Assembly: GCF_033242365.1 (NCBI RefSeq) | Contig: NZ_BTHK01000016.1 | Location: 1 to 64,000, forward strand | Direction: 5' to 3' | Length of the DNA stretch: 64,000 nucleotides | Source: Lachnoanaerobaculum sanguinis | Lineage (GTDB): Bacteria; Bacillota; Clostridia; Lachnospirales; Lachnospiraceae | Shown here: in pieces, positions 7,827-17,004 of the stretch | How the letters are laid out: the number at the start of each line of letters is the position of its first letter | Position numbering within the stretch: position 1 is the stretch's first letter | Notes under the pieces: generated by a model | Told to the model about the DNA's origin: nothing | Databases searched by the model: none | Seen by the model: the letters and a program-made list of their open reading frames with translations, nothing else | Made by a program: the position numbers and the translations under genes

Positions 7827-7863
7827 ACACTCATGCACAAGATGCAAAGGAAAAATAAACTTA

Positions 7864-7902
7864 AATCTGTAGAACAGATTGCTCATAGACTGTAGAACAG
7901 TC
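7864..7902 (+). repeat. Tandem inverted repeats in the hcp leader
   Basis: The 11-base sequence CTGTAGAACAG occurs twice (7867-7877 and 7890-7900) with centres 23 bases apart. Both copies are extended palindromes, AATCTGT-AGA-ACAGATT and GACTGT-AGA-ACAGTC. They lie downstream of the predicted start site and 10-20 bases before the ribosome site AGGAGG. They could be RNA stem-loops or sites for a dimeric repressor. Confidence 0.6.
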
Positions 7903-7921
7903 ATAGTAAGAGGAGGTAGAA

Positions 7922-9772
7922 ATGGAAAACAAAATGTTTTGTTATCAGTGTCAGGAGACAGCAGGTAACACAGGTTGTACACAGGTAGGTGTATGTGGTA
8001 AGAAGCCTGAAGTTGCAAATATGCAGGATTTACTTATATATGTAAGTAAGGGTATATCAGCAGTTACAACAAGACTTCGTGCAGAAGGAAAAGAAATAAG
8101 CAAGGAAATAAATCACCTTGTTACTTTAAACCTTTTCATCACAATTACAAATGCCAACTTTGACAATGATGCTATTATTGCAAGAATCAAGAAGACTCTT
8201 GATGCTAAGAAGGAACTTTTAAATGAACTCTCAAATAAGGATAATCTTCCTGAGGCGGCTCTTTGGGAGTCATATGATGAGAGTGAGTATCTTACAAAGG
8301 CTGCTACAGTAGGTGTGCTTGCAACAGAAAACGAGGACATCAGAAGCCTTAGAGAGCTTATTATATACGGTCTTAAGGGACTTTCAGCATATTCAAAGCA
8401 TGCAAATGCACTTTTACAGGATGACGGTGAGGTAGATGCATTCTTACAGAGAGCATTGGCTGCAACACTTGATGACAGCTTGAGTGCGGATGATTTAGTA
8501 GCACTTACACTTGAGACAGGTAAGTACGGTGTAAACGGAATGGCTTTACTTGATAAGGCAAACACAACAGCTTACGGTAATCCTGAGATTACAACAGTTG
8601 ATATCGGTGTAGGTACAAATCCGGGTATCCTTGTTTCAGGACATGATTTAAGAGATCTTGAGATGCTCTTAAAGCAGACACAGGGAACAGGCGTAGATGT
8701 TTATACTCACTCAGAGATGCTTGCAGGTCAGTATTATCCTGAGCTTAAGAAGTATTCAAACCTTAAGGGTAACTACGGTAATGCATGGTGGAAGCAGAAA
8801 GAAGAGTTCGAGAGCTTTAACGGACCGATCCTTATGACTACAAACTGTATCGTACCGCCTAAGGCAAGCTATATTGACAGACTTTATACAACAGGTTCAG
8901 CAGGTTATCCGGGATGTAAGCATATCGCAGGTGATATCGGTGAGGAGAAGGATTTCTCAGAGATCATCGAGCAGGCTAAGAAGTGTGCACCTCCAACAGA
9001 GATTGAGAGCGGAAATATCGTAGGCGGTTTTGCACATGCACAGGTTCTTGCACTTGCAGATAAGGTGGTTGATGCCGTTAAGTCAGGTGCTATTTCAAAG
9101 TTTGTTGTAATGGCAGGTTGTGACGGACGTTCAAAGGCCAGAAATTACTACACAGATTTTGCTAAGGCTCTTCCAAAGGATGCTGTTATTCTTACAGCAG
9201 GATGTGCTAAGTACAAGTACAATAAGCTTGACCTTGGTGATATCGGCGGTATTCCGAGAGTACTTGATGCAGGTCAGTGTAATGACTCTTACTCTTTGGC
9301 AGTTATCGCACTTAAGCTTAAGGAAGTATTCGGACTTGAAGATATCAATGATCTTCCTCTTGAGTTCAATATTGCATGGTATGAGCAGAAGGCCGTTATC
9401 GTTTTACTTGCACTGTTATACTTAGGTGTAAAGAACATTCACCTTGGACCAACACTTCCGGGATTCCTTTCACCAAATGTAGCTAAGGTTTTGGTTGAGA
9501 ACTTCGGTATTGCAGGTATCGGAACAGTTGAGGATGATATCGAGCTTTTCTTCGGAAAGGTTGAGAAGGAAGTTGCTGACGGAAAGTACAGCCCTGATAT
9601 GCTTATCGGTGAGGTACTCTCAGAGAACCCTGCTGCAGCAAGCGTTCTTATGGATATCGGTATGCACTGCCTCGGATGCCCATCATCACAGATGGAGTCA
9701 CTTGCAGAGGCAGCTATGGTACACGGTATCGATGTAAATGAACTTATCGGCAGATTAAATCAGTTAGGATAA
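7922..9772 (+). CDS. hcp: Hybrid cluster protein (hydroxylamine/NO reductase) with C-terminal DUF1858 domain
   Basis: The 616-residue product is a class I Hcp. The N-terminal cluster ligands are Cys7, Cys10, Cys19 and Cys25 (C-x2-C-x8-C-x5-C), followed by the helical bundle and the hybrid-cluster domain with the conserved PGCKH, GCDGR and TAGCAKYK segments. Hcp enzymes reduce nitric oxide or hydroxylamine in the cytosol of anaerobes. Residues 556-616 form an extra DUF1858 redox-disulfide domain with C583-L-G-C586, explaining why it exceeds the usual 540-550 residues. A strong AGGAGG site precedes the ATG. The gene has its own promoter with the same operator as the operon at 4175, and a terminator follows. 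Confidence 0.95.
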   Translation: MENKMFCYQCQETAGNTGCTQVGVCGKKPEVANMQDLLIYVSKGISAVTTRLRAEGKEISKEINHLVTLNLFITITNANFDNDAIIARIKKTLDAKKELLNELSNKDNLPEAALWESYDESEYLTKAATVGVLATENEDIRSLRELIIYGLKGLSAYSKHANALLQDDGEVDAFLQRALAATLDDSLSADDLVALTLETGKYGVNGMALLDKANTTAYGNPEITTVDIGVGTNPGILVSGHDLRDLEMLLKQTQGTGVDVYTHSEMLAGQYYPELKKYSNLKGNYGNAWWKQKEEFESFNGPILMTTNCIVPPKASYIDRLYTTGSAGYPGCKHIAGDIGEEKDFSEIIEQAKKCAPPTEIESGNIVGGFAHAQVLALADKVVDAVKSGAISKFVVMAGCDGRSKARNYYTDFAKALPKDAVILTAGCAKYKYNKLDLGDIGGIPRVLDAGQCNDSYSLAVIALKLKEVFGLEDINDLPLEFNIAWYEQKAVIVLLALLYLGVKNIHLGPTLPGFLSPNVAKVLVENFGIAGIGTVEDDIELFFGKVEKEVADGKYSPDMLIGEVLSENPAAASVLMDIGMHCLGCPSSQMESLAEAAMVHGIDVNELIGRLNQLG

Positions 9773-9787
9773 TTTATATAAATTAAA

Positions 9788-9820
9788 AAATTACCCGGAT
9801 CTAAATGATCCGGGTAATTT
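9788..9820 (+). terminator. Bidirectional terminator between hcp and the AraC gene
   Basis: AAATTACCCGGATC pairs with GATCCGGGTAATTT around a five-base loop, with A-rich and T-rich flanks on both sides. It serves hcp and the convergent AraC-family gene. Confidence 0.9.
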
Positions 9821-10717
9821 TTATTTTGTATCTTTATCCATTCTCTTTATAAATCTGTTAAACTCAAGATCCGACATTTTATCATTTTCATACTTTAATT
9901 TTCTGTATGCTGAGGGCGTCATACCGTATTTGTGTTTGAAGGCCTTTGAAAAAACAGATAGAGAATCATAGCCGCATGAATATGCGACATTTTCTACAGA
10001 CAGAGCGGAGTCATCAAGCATATGACAGGCTCTGTTAAGTCTGCAATACGTCAGGTATTCAGATGGTGAATGTCCCATTGTATTTTTAAAAAGTGTAAAA
10101 AGATAATTTCTGCTTATACCTAAATGAGAGGAAACATCGGTAACACCTATTTGATTGTAGAAATTATTCTGAATAAATTCTACGGCTCTTACCAGATAAT
10201 TATTATTTCTAAGCTCTGTCGATTGACTTAAAGATTCCGAATACATTGTATCGGGACATATAGCACTTAAAAACTCATATAAAAGTGACTGTCTTTTTAA
10301 TTCCTCTTTAAATCCGCTTGAATCCGTATCAAGTATCGCCTCTGTAATAGCTATTATTTTTTCTCTGTCACCGGATAAAACAGGGTTGGCAGAACTTATA
10401 CCGATACGGTTCATTATTTCAACGGCTTTATCGCCTTTAAATGCAATCCAAAGATAATGCCAGGGATCTTCAAAATCAGCCTGATAAAAAGTCATTGCGC
10501 TGGGCTCTATTAAAAAAGCTTGATTCTCACACAAATCATATTCTACATTTGAGCAAAAAAACTTTCCTTTACCGTTTAATATAAAATGTATTATATAGCA
10601 GGGTCTTATAGCAGGGCCGAATCTGTGTCCGGGACTGCATTCTTCATGACCTGCAAAATTTATAAAGCAATCAGAGAATGTCTGATCGTTAAAAAGCTTA
10701 AAATTTATACCTTCCAT
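9821..10717 (-). CDS. AraC-family regulator of alpha-galactoside use
   Basis: The product has 298 residues: an N-terminal cupin-like sensing domain (about 15-150, with RFGPAIRPCYIIHFILNGKG), then a double helix-turn-helix (about 185-285, with VTDVSSHLGISRNYLFTLFK and a second helix pair ending KHKYGMTPSAYR). It is divergent from a sugar ABC transporter and alpha-galactosidase operon, the layout of MsmR/RafR-type activators of raffinose or melibiose use. The start at 10717 follows a GGAG site. The sugar effector is inferred from the neighbours. Confidence 0.88.
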   Translation of the reverse strand: MEGINFKLFNDQTFSDCFINFAGHEECSPGHRFGPAIRPCYIIHFILNGKGKFFCSNVEYDLCENQAFLIEPSAMTFYQADFEDPWHYLWIAFKGDKAVEIMNRIGISSANPVLSGDREKIIAITEAILDTDSSGFKEELKRQSLLYEFLSAICPDTMYSESLSQSTELRNNNYLVRAVEFIQNNFYNQIGVTDVSSHLGISRNYLFTLFKNTMGHSPSEYLTYCRLNRACHMLDDSALSVENVAYSCGYDSLSVFSKAFKHKYGMTPSAYRKLKYENDKMSDLEFNRFIKRMDKDTK

Positions 10718-11022
10718 AATTCTCCATTTTAATATAAATACATATTGAAAATATATTCATAGGATATATTTTATTTTGTTGAAGTTTTAATTGCAATAAT
10801 AAATCTGTGTAAGTGCATTCAATTTTATAGTTAGTTTACGAAATAACAATCATTGAATATAGTATAAAAGTTAAAACACCGTATAAATGCACCTTAAACA
10901 GGTAATAATAAACAAAGAACTTGAAACCAATTACAAATTGACAAATTTATATAACATTTTGAAATGCATGAAAAAAATAATTATATTATTATAAGACCAT
11001 GAAATTTAAGGGAGGACTTAAA
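10718..11022 (+). promoter_or_regulatory. Divergent control region of the alpha-galactoside operon
   Basis: This 305-base AT-rich region holds no gene. A rightward promoter TTGAAA (10959-10964), 17-base spacer, TATATT (10982-10987) is plausible. A TTGACA at 10938-10943 has no matching -10 and may be part of an activator site. TGCATT/AATGCA-like half sites occur near 10813, 10885 and 10962 and could bind the AraC-family protein, but this is weak evidence. Confidence 0.5.
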
Positions 11023-12336
11023 ATGATTAAGAAAAAATTACTTGGTTTAGCACTATCATCAATGATGGTATTATCTTTGGCAGCTTGTGGCGGATCATCA
11101 TCAGGTGGAGCCGATAAATCATCTGCAGCGGCAGACAGCTCACAAAGCGGCGCTGACGGCGGAAAGATTACAGTTGCTATATGGGATAACGGACAGAAGC
11201 CGGGATTACAGGAAATCATAAATGATTTTACTGCAGAAACAGGATATCAGGTAGATCTTCAGGTAATCTCATGGGACGCATATTGGACATTACTTGAGGC
11301 GGGTGCTTCAGGCGGAGATATGCCGGATGTATTCTGGATGCACTCAAATGAGTCACAAAAATATATGGAAAATGATATCCTTATGGATCTTACAGACAAA
11401 ATCAAGGCAAGCGATAAGATTGAGATGGATAAATTCCCTGAAGATGTTAAGGAGTTATACGTAAATGACGGTAAGACATATGCTATACCAAAGGATGTGG
11501 ATACAATAGCACTTTGGTACAATAAGACTATGTTTGATGAGGCAGGTCTTGCATATCCTGATGAAAACTGGACATGGGATGATTACTATGATGCGGCTGT
11601 AAAGCTCACAAAGCCTGACGGAAGCCAGTTCGGTACAGCTATGAATCCTTCAAACAACCAGGACGGATGGTACAATATAGTATATTCAATGGGTGGTAAG
11701 GTTATTTCAGATGATAAGAAAAAATCGGGAATGGATGACCCTAATACTATAAAGGCAATGGAGTTTGTTGATAAGCTCAGAAAAGATGCTATGCCTGATG
11801 CTACCGTAATGTCTGAGACAGGTACAGATGTACTCTTACAGTCAGGTAAAATCGCTATGCTCCCACAGGGCTCATGGATGGTTGCTCCGTTTAAAGAGAA
11901 TGAGTATCTTGTTGCAAACTGTGATGTAGCTGTACTTCCAAAGGATGCAACTACAGGTAAGAGAGTAAGTCTTTATAACGGTCTCGGATGGGCTGCAAAT
12001 GCCGGTACAAAGAATCCTGAGGCTGCATGGAAGCTTATCGAGTGGTTCTCAACAAAGGATAATCAGGAGAAGCAGGCAAAGCTTGGTGTAACAATGGCGG
12101 CATATGAGGGTGTATCTGATTTGTGGAAAAACAATACAGATAAGTTTAACCTTGAGCCATATTTGACAATGTTAAATGACAGTGACCTTGTAATCAGACC
12201 ACACTCAAGAGCGACAGTAGTTTGGGAAAACAAGAACACAGCAAATCTTGTAGAGGCTTGGAGCAATAAGGTAAGTATAGATGAGGCATGTAAGAAGGCC
12301 GCATCTGATATGAATGAACTGTTGTCACAGGAATAA
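11023..12336 (+). CDS. Sugar ABC transporter, solute-binding lipoprotein
   Basis: A 437-residue extracellular binding protein of the carbohydrate uptake CUT1 class. It has a lipoprotein signal with LAAC and lipidated Cys22, a Ser/Gly/Asp-rich linker, then a bilobed domain (ITVAIWDNGQKPGLQEIINDF near the start). The ATG at 11023 has GGAGG 7 bases upstream. An earlier in-frame ATG at 10999 lacks a ribosome site and would put charged residues before the signal. It is first in an operon with two permeases and an alpha-galactosidase, so the ligand is probably raffinose, melibiose or stachyose (inference). Confidence 0.9.
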   Translation: MIKKKLLGLALSSMMVLSLAACGGSSSGGADKSSAAADSSQSGADGGKITVAIWDNGQKPGLQEIINDFTAETGYQVDLQVISWDAYWTLLEAGASGGDMPDVFWMHSNESQKYMENDILMDLTDKIKASDKIEMDKFPEDVKELYVNDGKTYAIPKDVDTIALWYNKTMFDEAGLAYPDENWTWDDYYDAAVKLTKPDGSQFGTAMNPSNNQDGWYNIVYSMGGKVISDDKKKSGMDDPNTIKAMEFVDKLRKDAMPDATVMSETGTDVLLQSGKIAMLPQGSWMVAPFKENEYLVANCDVAVLPKDATTGKRVSLYNGLGWAANAGTKNPEAAWKLIEWFSTKDNQEKQAKLGVTMAAYEGVSDLWKNNTDKFNLEPYLTMLNDSDLVIRPHSRATVVWENKNTANLVEAWSNKVSIDEACKKAASDMNELLSQE

Positions 12337-12352
12337 TTGATGCATTTACCCG

Positions 12353-12380
12353 GAGCCGCTACATTTGTAGCGGCTCTTTG
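12353..12380 (+). terminator. Intercistronic hairpin after the binding-protein gene
   Basis: GAGCCGCTAC (12353-12362) pairs perfectly with GTAGCGGCTC (12367-12376) around ATTT, followed by a short TTTG. It is probably a leaky terminator or 3' stabiliser that keeps binding-protein mRNA above permease mRNA. Confidence 0.7.
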
Positions 12381-12395
12381 TAATAAGGAGAATAT

Positions 12396-13286
12396 ATGAA
12401 TAAAAGTAGGATGACACCAAGACAAAAGAGTGAGCTAAGATGGGGATGGGCTTTTATGTTTCCGACAGTCTTAGGACTATTGGTACTCAATATTTACCCT
12501 ACATTTAGAACGATATATCAAAGCTTTTTCAAAACAGGAGATTTTGGAAAGGGAAATAAATTTGTAGGATTCGGAAATTATATAAAACTTTTCCAAGGGA
12601 CTGAGATATGGCAGGCGATTATAAATACCTTCAAATATGCAATAGTTGAAGTGCCTTTTTCAATAGCGATAGCTTTGGTATTGGCGGTATTCTTAAACGG
12701 AAAAATAAAGGGAAGAGGTATTTATCGTACTGTTTTCTTCCTTCCAATGGTGGCTGCACCTGCTGCGGTGGCAATGGTATGGAGATGGCTTTACAATTCC
12801 GAGTTCGGACTTATAAACAATATTTTCCATTTGAAAGTAAACTGGATATCAGACCCTAATCTGGCTGTATATTCTATTGCCATAATAGGTATATGGTCAA
12901 TAATCGGATATAATATGATACTTTTTATTTCCGGATTACAGGAAATACCAAGTGACTACTATGAGGCGTCAAGCCTTGACGGGGCAAGCGGAATACATCA
13001 GTTCTTTAATATTACAATACCGCTGCTTTCACCTACCATATTCTTTGTAAGTATTACAAGAGTAATAGGCGGATTTATGGTATTTGACCTTATATACATG
13101 GTAATGGACAGAAATAATCCGGCACTGCCAAAGACTCAATCTTTAGTATTCTTATTCTATCAGTATGCTTTCAGAAATCAGGATAAGGGAATGGGAGCTG
13201 CAGTTGTGGTAATTTTATTGTTAATTATCATTATTATCACCGCATTACAGATGTTGGCACAGAAAAAATGGGTTCATTATAATTAG
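12396..13286 (+). CDS. Sugar ABC transporter permease, MalF/UgpA type
   Basis: A 296-residue inner-membrane permease with six predicted helices. The EAA-type cytoplasmic loop is visible as YYEASSLDGASGIHQFFNITIPLL (about 190-212), which docks the ATPase. The start follows AAGGAG. It pairs with the next gene to form a heterodimeric CUT1 channel. Confidence 0.9.
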   Translation: MNKSRMTPRQKSELRWGWAFMFPTVLGLLVLNIYPTFRTIYQSFFKTGDFGKGNKFVGFGNYIKLFQGTEIWQAIINTFKYAIVEVPFSIAIALVLAVFLNGKIKGRGIYRTVFFLPMVAAPAAVAMVWRWLYNSEFGLINNIFHLKVNWISDPNLAVYSIAIIGIWSIIGYNMILFISGLQEIPSDYYEASSLDGASGIHQFFNITIPLLSPTIFFVSITRVIGGFMVFDLIYMVMDRNNPALPKTQSLVFLFYQYAFRNQDKGMGAAVVVILLLIIIIITALQMLAQKKWVHYN

Positions 13287-13294
13287 GAGGAGAT

Positions 13295-14107
13295 ATGAAA
13301 TTAAATAAACTTTTAATTCATGTGATACTTATCATGGTATCCATAACTATGATCGTACCCTTTGCATGGATGGCACTTACAGCTTTTAAAACGGTAACAG
13401 AGTCTACATCTGTGAATCCGTTTACTATATTTCCTGCAAAATGGATAACTTCAAATTTCACAGAAGTTATAGGCAATATGGACTTTATGAAATTATATCT
13501 GAACACATTATTGCTTATAGTCGGAAGAGTATTTTTTGCGGTGATGACATCCACCATAGCAGGTTATGCATTGGCAAGACTTGATTTTCCGGGTAAAACT
13601 GTGTGCTTCGGACTTGTACTTTTCCAAATGATGGTTCCAAGTCAGATATTTATTATTCCGCAGTACCTTATGGTAAGTAAGCTTGGAATGCTTGATACAA
13701 TATTTGCCCTTATATTTCCGGGACTTGTATCGGCTTTTGGAACATTCCTTCTTAGACAGACATTTATGTCACTTCCAAGAGATCTGGAAGAGGCTGCAAG
13801 AATAGACGGATGCAATATCGGACAGACATTTTTGCTTATCATGATGCCGCTTGTGCGTTCGGGAATGATTGCACTCGGTATCTTCACAGCTGTTTTTGCA
13901 TACAAGGATCTTATGTGGCCGATGATCGTAAATAAGAATGTAATGCCGCTTTCAGCAGCACTTGCCAAAATGCAGGGACAGTATACAAACAACTATCCAC
14001 AACTGATGGCAGCTTCACTACTTGCTTGTATTCCTATGATTATTCTATATCTGATATTCCAAAAGCAGTTCGTAGAAGGTATAGCGACATCAGGCGGAAA
14101 ATTATAA
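13295..14107 (+). CDS. Sugar ABC transporter permease, MalG/UgpE type
   Basis: A 270-residue permease with six predicted helices and the EAA loop EEAARIDGCNIGQTFLLIMMPL (about 166-187). The start follows AGGAGG, 8 bases after its partner permease. No nucleotide-binding gene is present in the operon, so a shared MsmK/UgpC-type ATPase encoded elsewhere must power the system (inference from other Firmicutes). Confidence 0.9.
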   Translation: MKLNKLLIHVILIMVSITMIVPFAWMALTAFKTVTESTSVNPFTIFPAKWITSNFTEVIGNMDFMKLYLNTLLLIVGRVFFAVMTSTIAGYALARLDFPGKTVCFGLVLFQMMVPSQIFIIPQYLMVSKLGMLDTIFALIFPGLVSAFGTFLLRQTFMSLPRDLEEAARIDGCNIGQTFLLIMMPLVRSGMIALGIFTAVFAYKDLMWPMIVNKNVMPLSAALAKMQGQYTNNYPQLMAASLLACIPMIILYLIFQKQFVEGIATSGGKL

Positions 14108-14123
14108 AACAAATGAGGTTTTT

Positions 14124-16304
14124 ATGTCTATTAAATTAAACGGTAATTTAATTACTCTTTCAACAAAGAATACATCATATCAGATGAAATTTGATGATTT
14201 AGGTTATCTTTTCCACACATGGTATGGTGAAAGAATAGAAGACAGTGATGATATGTCTTATAGAATCAGCAGTATAGACAGAGGGTTTAGCGGAAATCCG
14301 TATGAAACAATGGATAGAAGCTATTCTTTGGATGTATATCCACAGGAATATCCTACTTTTGGAAACGGAGATTACAGAGTTGACTGCATTCAGGTAATAA
14401 ATCCTGACGGTACAAATGTAGTGGAATTAAAATATGATTCATGTGAAATCAAAAAGGGAAAGTATGATTTGCCGGGACTTCCTGCATTTTTTTGGAATGA
14501 GGAAGAGGGTGAGAGTCTTAAAGTAAACCTTATAGATAAGGTAAGTGGAGTAAGAGTAGAGCTTTTGTATGGTGTACTTGAAAAATATGATATTATTACA
14601 AGAACTGTCAGAATAGTAAATACATCTGCAAATGAACTCAAGATAGAAAAGGCACTTTCAGCATGTATAGATATGGTGGACGGTGATTTTGATCTTATAC
14701 ATTTCCATGGAAAGCATGCTATGGAAAGAGAGTTTGAGAGAAGTCCGCTTTTGCACGGAAAGATGGTACTTGAAAGCAAGAGAGGTACCTCAAGCCATCA
14801 GCAAAATCCTTTTGCAATACTTGCAAAAAAGGATGCTACAGAAACTTTTGGTGAATGTGTGGGTGTTGCATTTGTATATAGCGGTTCATTTATAATCGAA
14901 GCTGAAATAGATCAGGTAAATCAGACAAGACTTGTTGTAGGACTTCATCCTGAGCAGTTTGAATATATATTGAATGCAGGTGAAGAGCTTGTACTTCCTG
15001 AGGTTGCCTTTACATATTCAAATGCAGGCTTTGAGAAAATGACACATTCATTCCATGATGCGGTAAGACAAAACCTTCAGCAGGGAGAATTTGTACATAA
15101 GCACAGACCGATACTTATAAATAACTGGGAAGCTACATATTTTGACTTTAATGCAGACAAGATCTTCGATATCGCATCAAAGGCAAAGAGTCTTGGAATA
15201 GAGCTTTTGGTTATGGATGACGGATGGTTCGGAGAAAGATATGATGATGTAAGAGGTCTTGGTGACTGGTATGTAAACGAAGAGAAACTTGGTTCATCAT
15301 TAAAGGAATTGGTTGATCGTATCAATGCAATAGATATGAAATTCGGCATCTGGTTTGAGCCGGAGATGATAAATGAGGATACAAGACTTTATAGAGAGCA
15401 TCCTGATTTTATGATTAGAGTACCGGACAGAAAGGGTGTAAAGGGCAGAGAGCAGTTTATTCTTGACTTTACCAGAAAAGATGTAAGAGATTATATTAAA
15501 GACATGATGGTAAAGATCCTTGACAATGCCAATATTGAGTATATCAAATGGGATATGAACAGAAGCTTGTCAGCGGTATATTCAGCAAAACTTCCTGTAA
15601 AAAATATGGGAGAGTTCCATTACAGATATGTTCTCGGTCTTTATGATTTACTTGGTGAACTTACAAAGAAGTATCCGAATATTATGTTTGAAGGATGTTC
15701 AGGTGGCGGCGGAAGATATGATCTCGGTATGCTTTACTACCATCCTCAAATCTGGTTAAGTGATGATACCGACGCTGTTGAAAGATTGAAAATACAGTAC
15801 GGAAGTTCATTTGCATATCCTATCGGAAGTGCAGGTGCACATGTATCCGCATCACCTAATCATCAAACTACAAGGAAAACACCTTTTGAAACAAGAGCTA
15901 CCGTAGCCATGGGAGGCACTTTCGGATATGAGCTTGATTTAAACAAGGTATCTGAAAAAGAGCAGGAGCAGGTAAAGTCTCAGGTTAAGGACTATCTGAA
16001 ATATGATGAGCTTATACATGAAGGCGATTACTACAGAATTACAAGTCCATATGATAAATCAAGAGTAACTGCTTGGCAGGTTCTTTCAAAGGATAAATCA
16101 TTCGGTCTTTTAAGTGCAGTGGTACAGGCTGTAGAGGCGAATGAATCAAATATTTATATTTATCCGAGAGGCCTTGAAGACAATGCTTATTATGAGATAG
16201 CAGGTGAAAAGAGGCGAGGAAAAGTTTGGATGAAGGGTGGAGTTTTAATTCCGAGAATTAAAGAAGAGTACGAGTCATTCAGATTTGAAATAAAAAGAGT
16301 ATAG
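14124..16304 (+). CDS. Alpha-galactosidase, GH36
   Basis: A 726-residue cytosolic enzyme releasing terminal alpha-galactose from raffinose-family sugars or melibiose. It has the typical N-terminal beta-supersandwich, a TIM barrel with MDDGWFG at the substrate pocket, the nucleophile Asp477 in KWDMN, the CSGGGGRYD loop, and the acid/base Asp in SDDTD (547-551). A C-terminal beta domain follows. Length and catalytic positions agree with AgaA-type enzymes. There is no signal peptide, so the sugar is imported first by the preceding transporter. The start is 16 bases after the permease stop. Confidence 0.95.
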   Translation: MSIKLNGNLITLSTKNTSYQMKFDDLGYLFHTWYGERIEDSDDMSYRISSIDRGFSGNPYETMDRSYSLDVYPQEYPTFGNGDYRVDCIQVINPDGTNVVELKYDSCEIKKGKYDLPGLPAFFWNEEEGESLKVNLIDKVSGVRVELLYGVLEKYDIITRTVRIVNTSANELKIEKALSACIDMVDGDFDLIHFHGKHAMEREFERSPLLHGKMVLESKRGTSSHQQNPFAILAKKDATETFGECVGVAFVYSGSFIIEAEIDQVNQTRLVVGLHPEQFEYILNAGEELVLPEVAFTYSNAGFEKMTHSFHDAVRQNLQQGEFVHKHRPILINNWEATYFDFNADKIFDIASKAKSLGIELLVMDDGWFGERYDDVRGLGDWYVNEEKLGSSLKELVDRINAIDMKFGIWFEPEMINEDTRLYREHPDFMIRVPDRKGVKGREQFILDFTRKDVRDYIKDMMVKILDNANIEYIKWDMNRSLSAVYSAKLPVKNMGEFHYRYVLGLYDLLGELTKKYPNIMFEGCSGGGGRYDLGMLYYHPQIWLSDDTDAVERLKIQYGSSFAYPIGSAGAHVSASPNHQTTRKTPFETRATVAMGGTFGYELDLNKVSEKEQEQVKSQVKDYLKYDELIHEGDYYRITSPYDKSRVTAWQVLSKDKSFGLLSAVVQAVEANESNIYIYPRGLEDNAYYEIAGEKRRGKVWMKGGVLIPRIKEEYESFRFEIKRV

Positions 16305-16311
16305 TAATGAA

Positions 16312-16344
16312 AAAAACAGTAAGCAAAATTGGCTTACTGTTTTT
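16312..16344 (+). terminator. Bidirectional terminator
   Basis: AAAAACAGTAAGC pairs with GCTTACTGTTTTT around a seven-base loop. It ends the alpha-galactoside operon and, read leftward, the siderophore operon. Confidence 0.9.
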
Positions 16345-16349
16345 TAGTA

Positions 16350-17003
16350 TTAAACTTTAAGTTTTTCACTTAGCCATATGCACAGATTACTGTACCTGCT
16401 TTCAAGATTTTCATGGTGTCCGTAATTGTCAAATACAGAGGTAACATCCATAATCTTTTCTTTAATTATACTGTGTAAATCTTTAGCAATCTTTGGTGCA
16501 TTTTCTAAAATATTATTATGTTTATCTCCCTCATTTTTTCCGTTCAGCAAATAAACGGAAGCTTTTTTGTTTTTAAAATCGGTATCTTCACAGTATTTTA
16601 TAAAATCCGGATACCAGAATGAACCGCAAAGTGAAAATACCATACCCGGTATATCAATAGTTGAAAGTGAATATACTGCTGCCAGTCCGCCAAGAGAATA
16701 TCCGCCATATACAATTCTTTCATAATCTATATTGTACTCGGACAAAATTTCAGGCAAAAAAGTTTCAAAAATCAGATGGTGATATTTATCTGCACTCCCA
16801 CCGAAATCAGGCATACCTGGTCTTATATTTTTGGCAGGCTGTGGTGTAAAAGCGTCCAATCTGTTTAGAGCTTTTAGCCCTATAATTATTGCTTTATCTT
16901 TTAAAGCCTTTAAACGGAATATTTCACCGTCATTTAAAAGTATAAGCGGATAACTCTTTGTTTTATCATAATTTTTTGGTAAGCTTATTTCAGTTTCAAA
17001 CAT
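16350..17003 (-). CDS. Siderophore esterase-like alpha/beta hydrolase
   Basis: A 217-residue putative esterase of the Fes/BesA (YbbA) group. It shows the nucleophile elbow GYSLGG (Ser at about 98) and a late His in GHHENLESR that can complete the triad. Such enzymes hydrolyse ferric trilactone siderophores in the cytosol to release iron. It is the last gene of an ABC iron-uptake operon, 1 base after the binding-protein stop and without a clear ribosome site, so it is probably translated by coupling. The feuABC-ybbA layout of Bacillus is the closest known parallel. Confidence 0.75.
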   Translation of the reverse strand: MFETEISLPKNYDKTKSYPLILLNDGEIFRLKALKDKAIIIGLKALNRLDAFTPQPAKNIRPGMPDFGGSADKYHHLIFETFLPEILSEYNIDYERIVYGGYSLGGLAAVYSLSTIDIPGMVFSLCGSFWYPDFIKYCEDTDFKNKKASVYLLNGKNEGDKHNNILENAPKIAKDLHSIIKEKIMDVTSVFDNYGHHENLESRYSNLCIWLSEKLKV

Positions 17004-17004
17004 T

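Noticed and set aside
7769..7921. A small peptide gene between the Crp/Fnr gene and hcp
   Set aside because: No frame with a ribosome site is present. The space is filled by the operator, the -10 box and the tandem palindromes.
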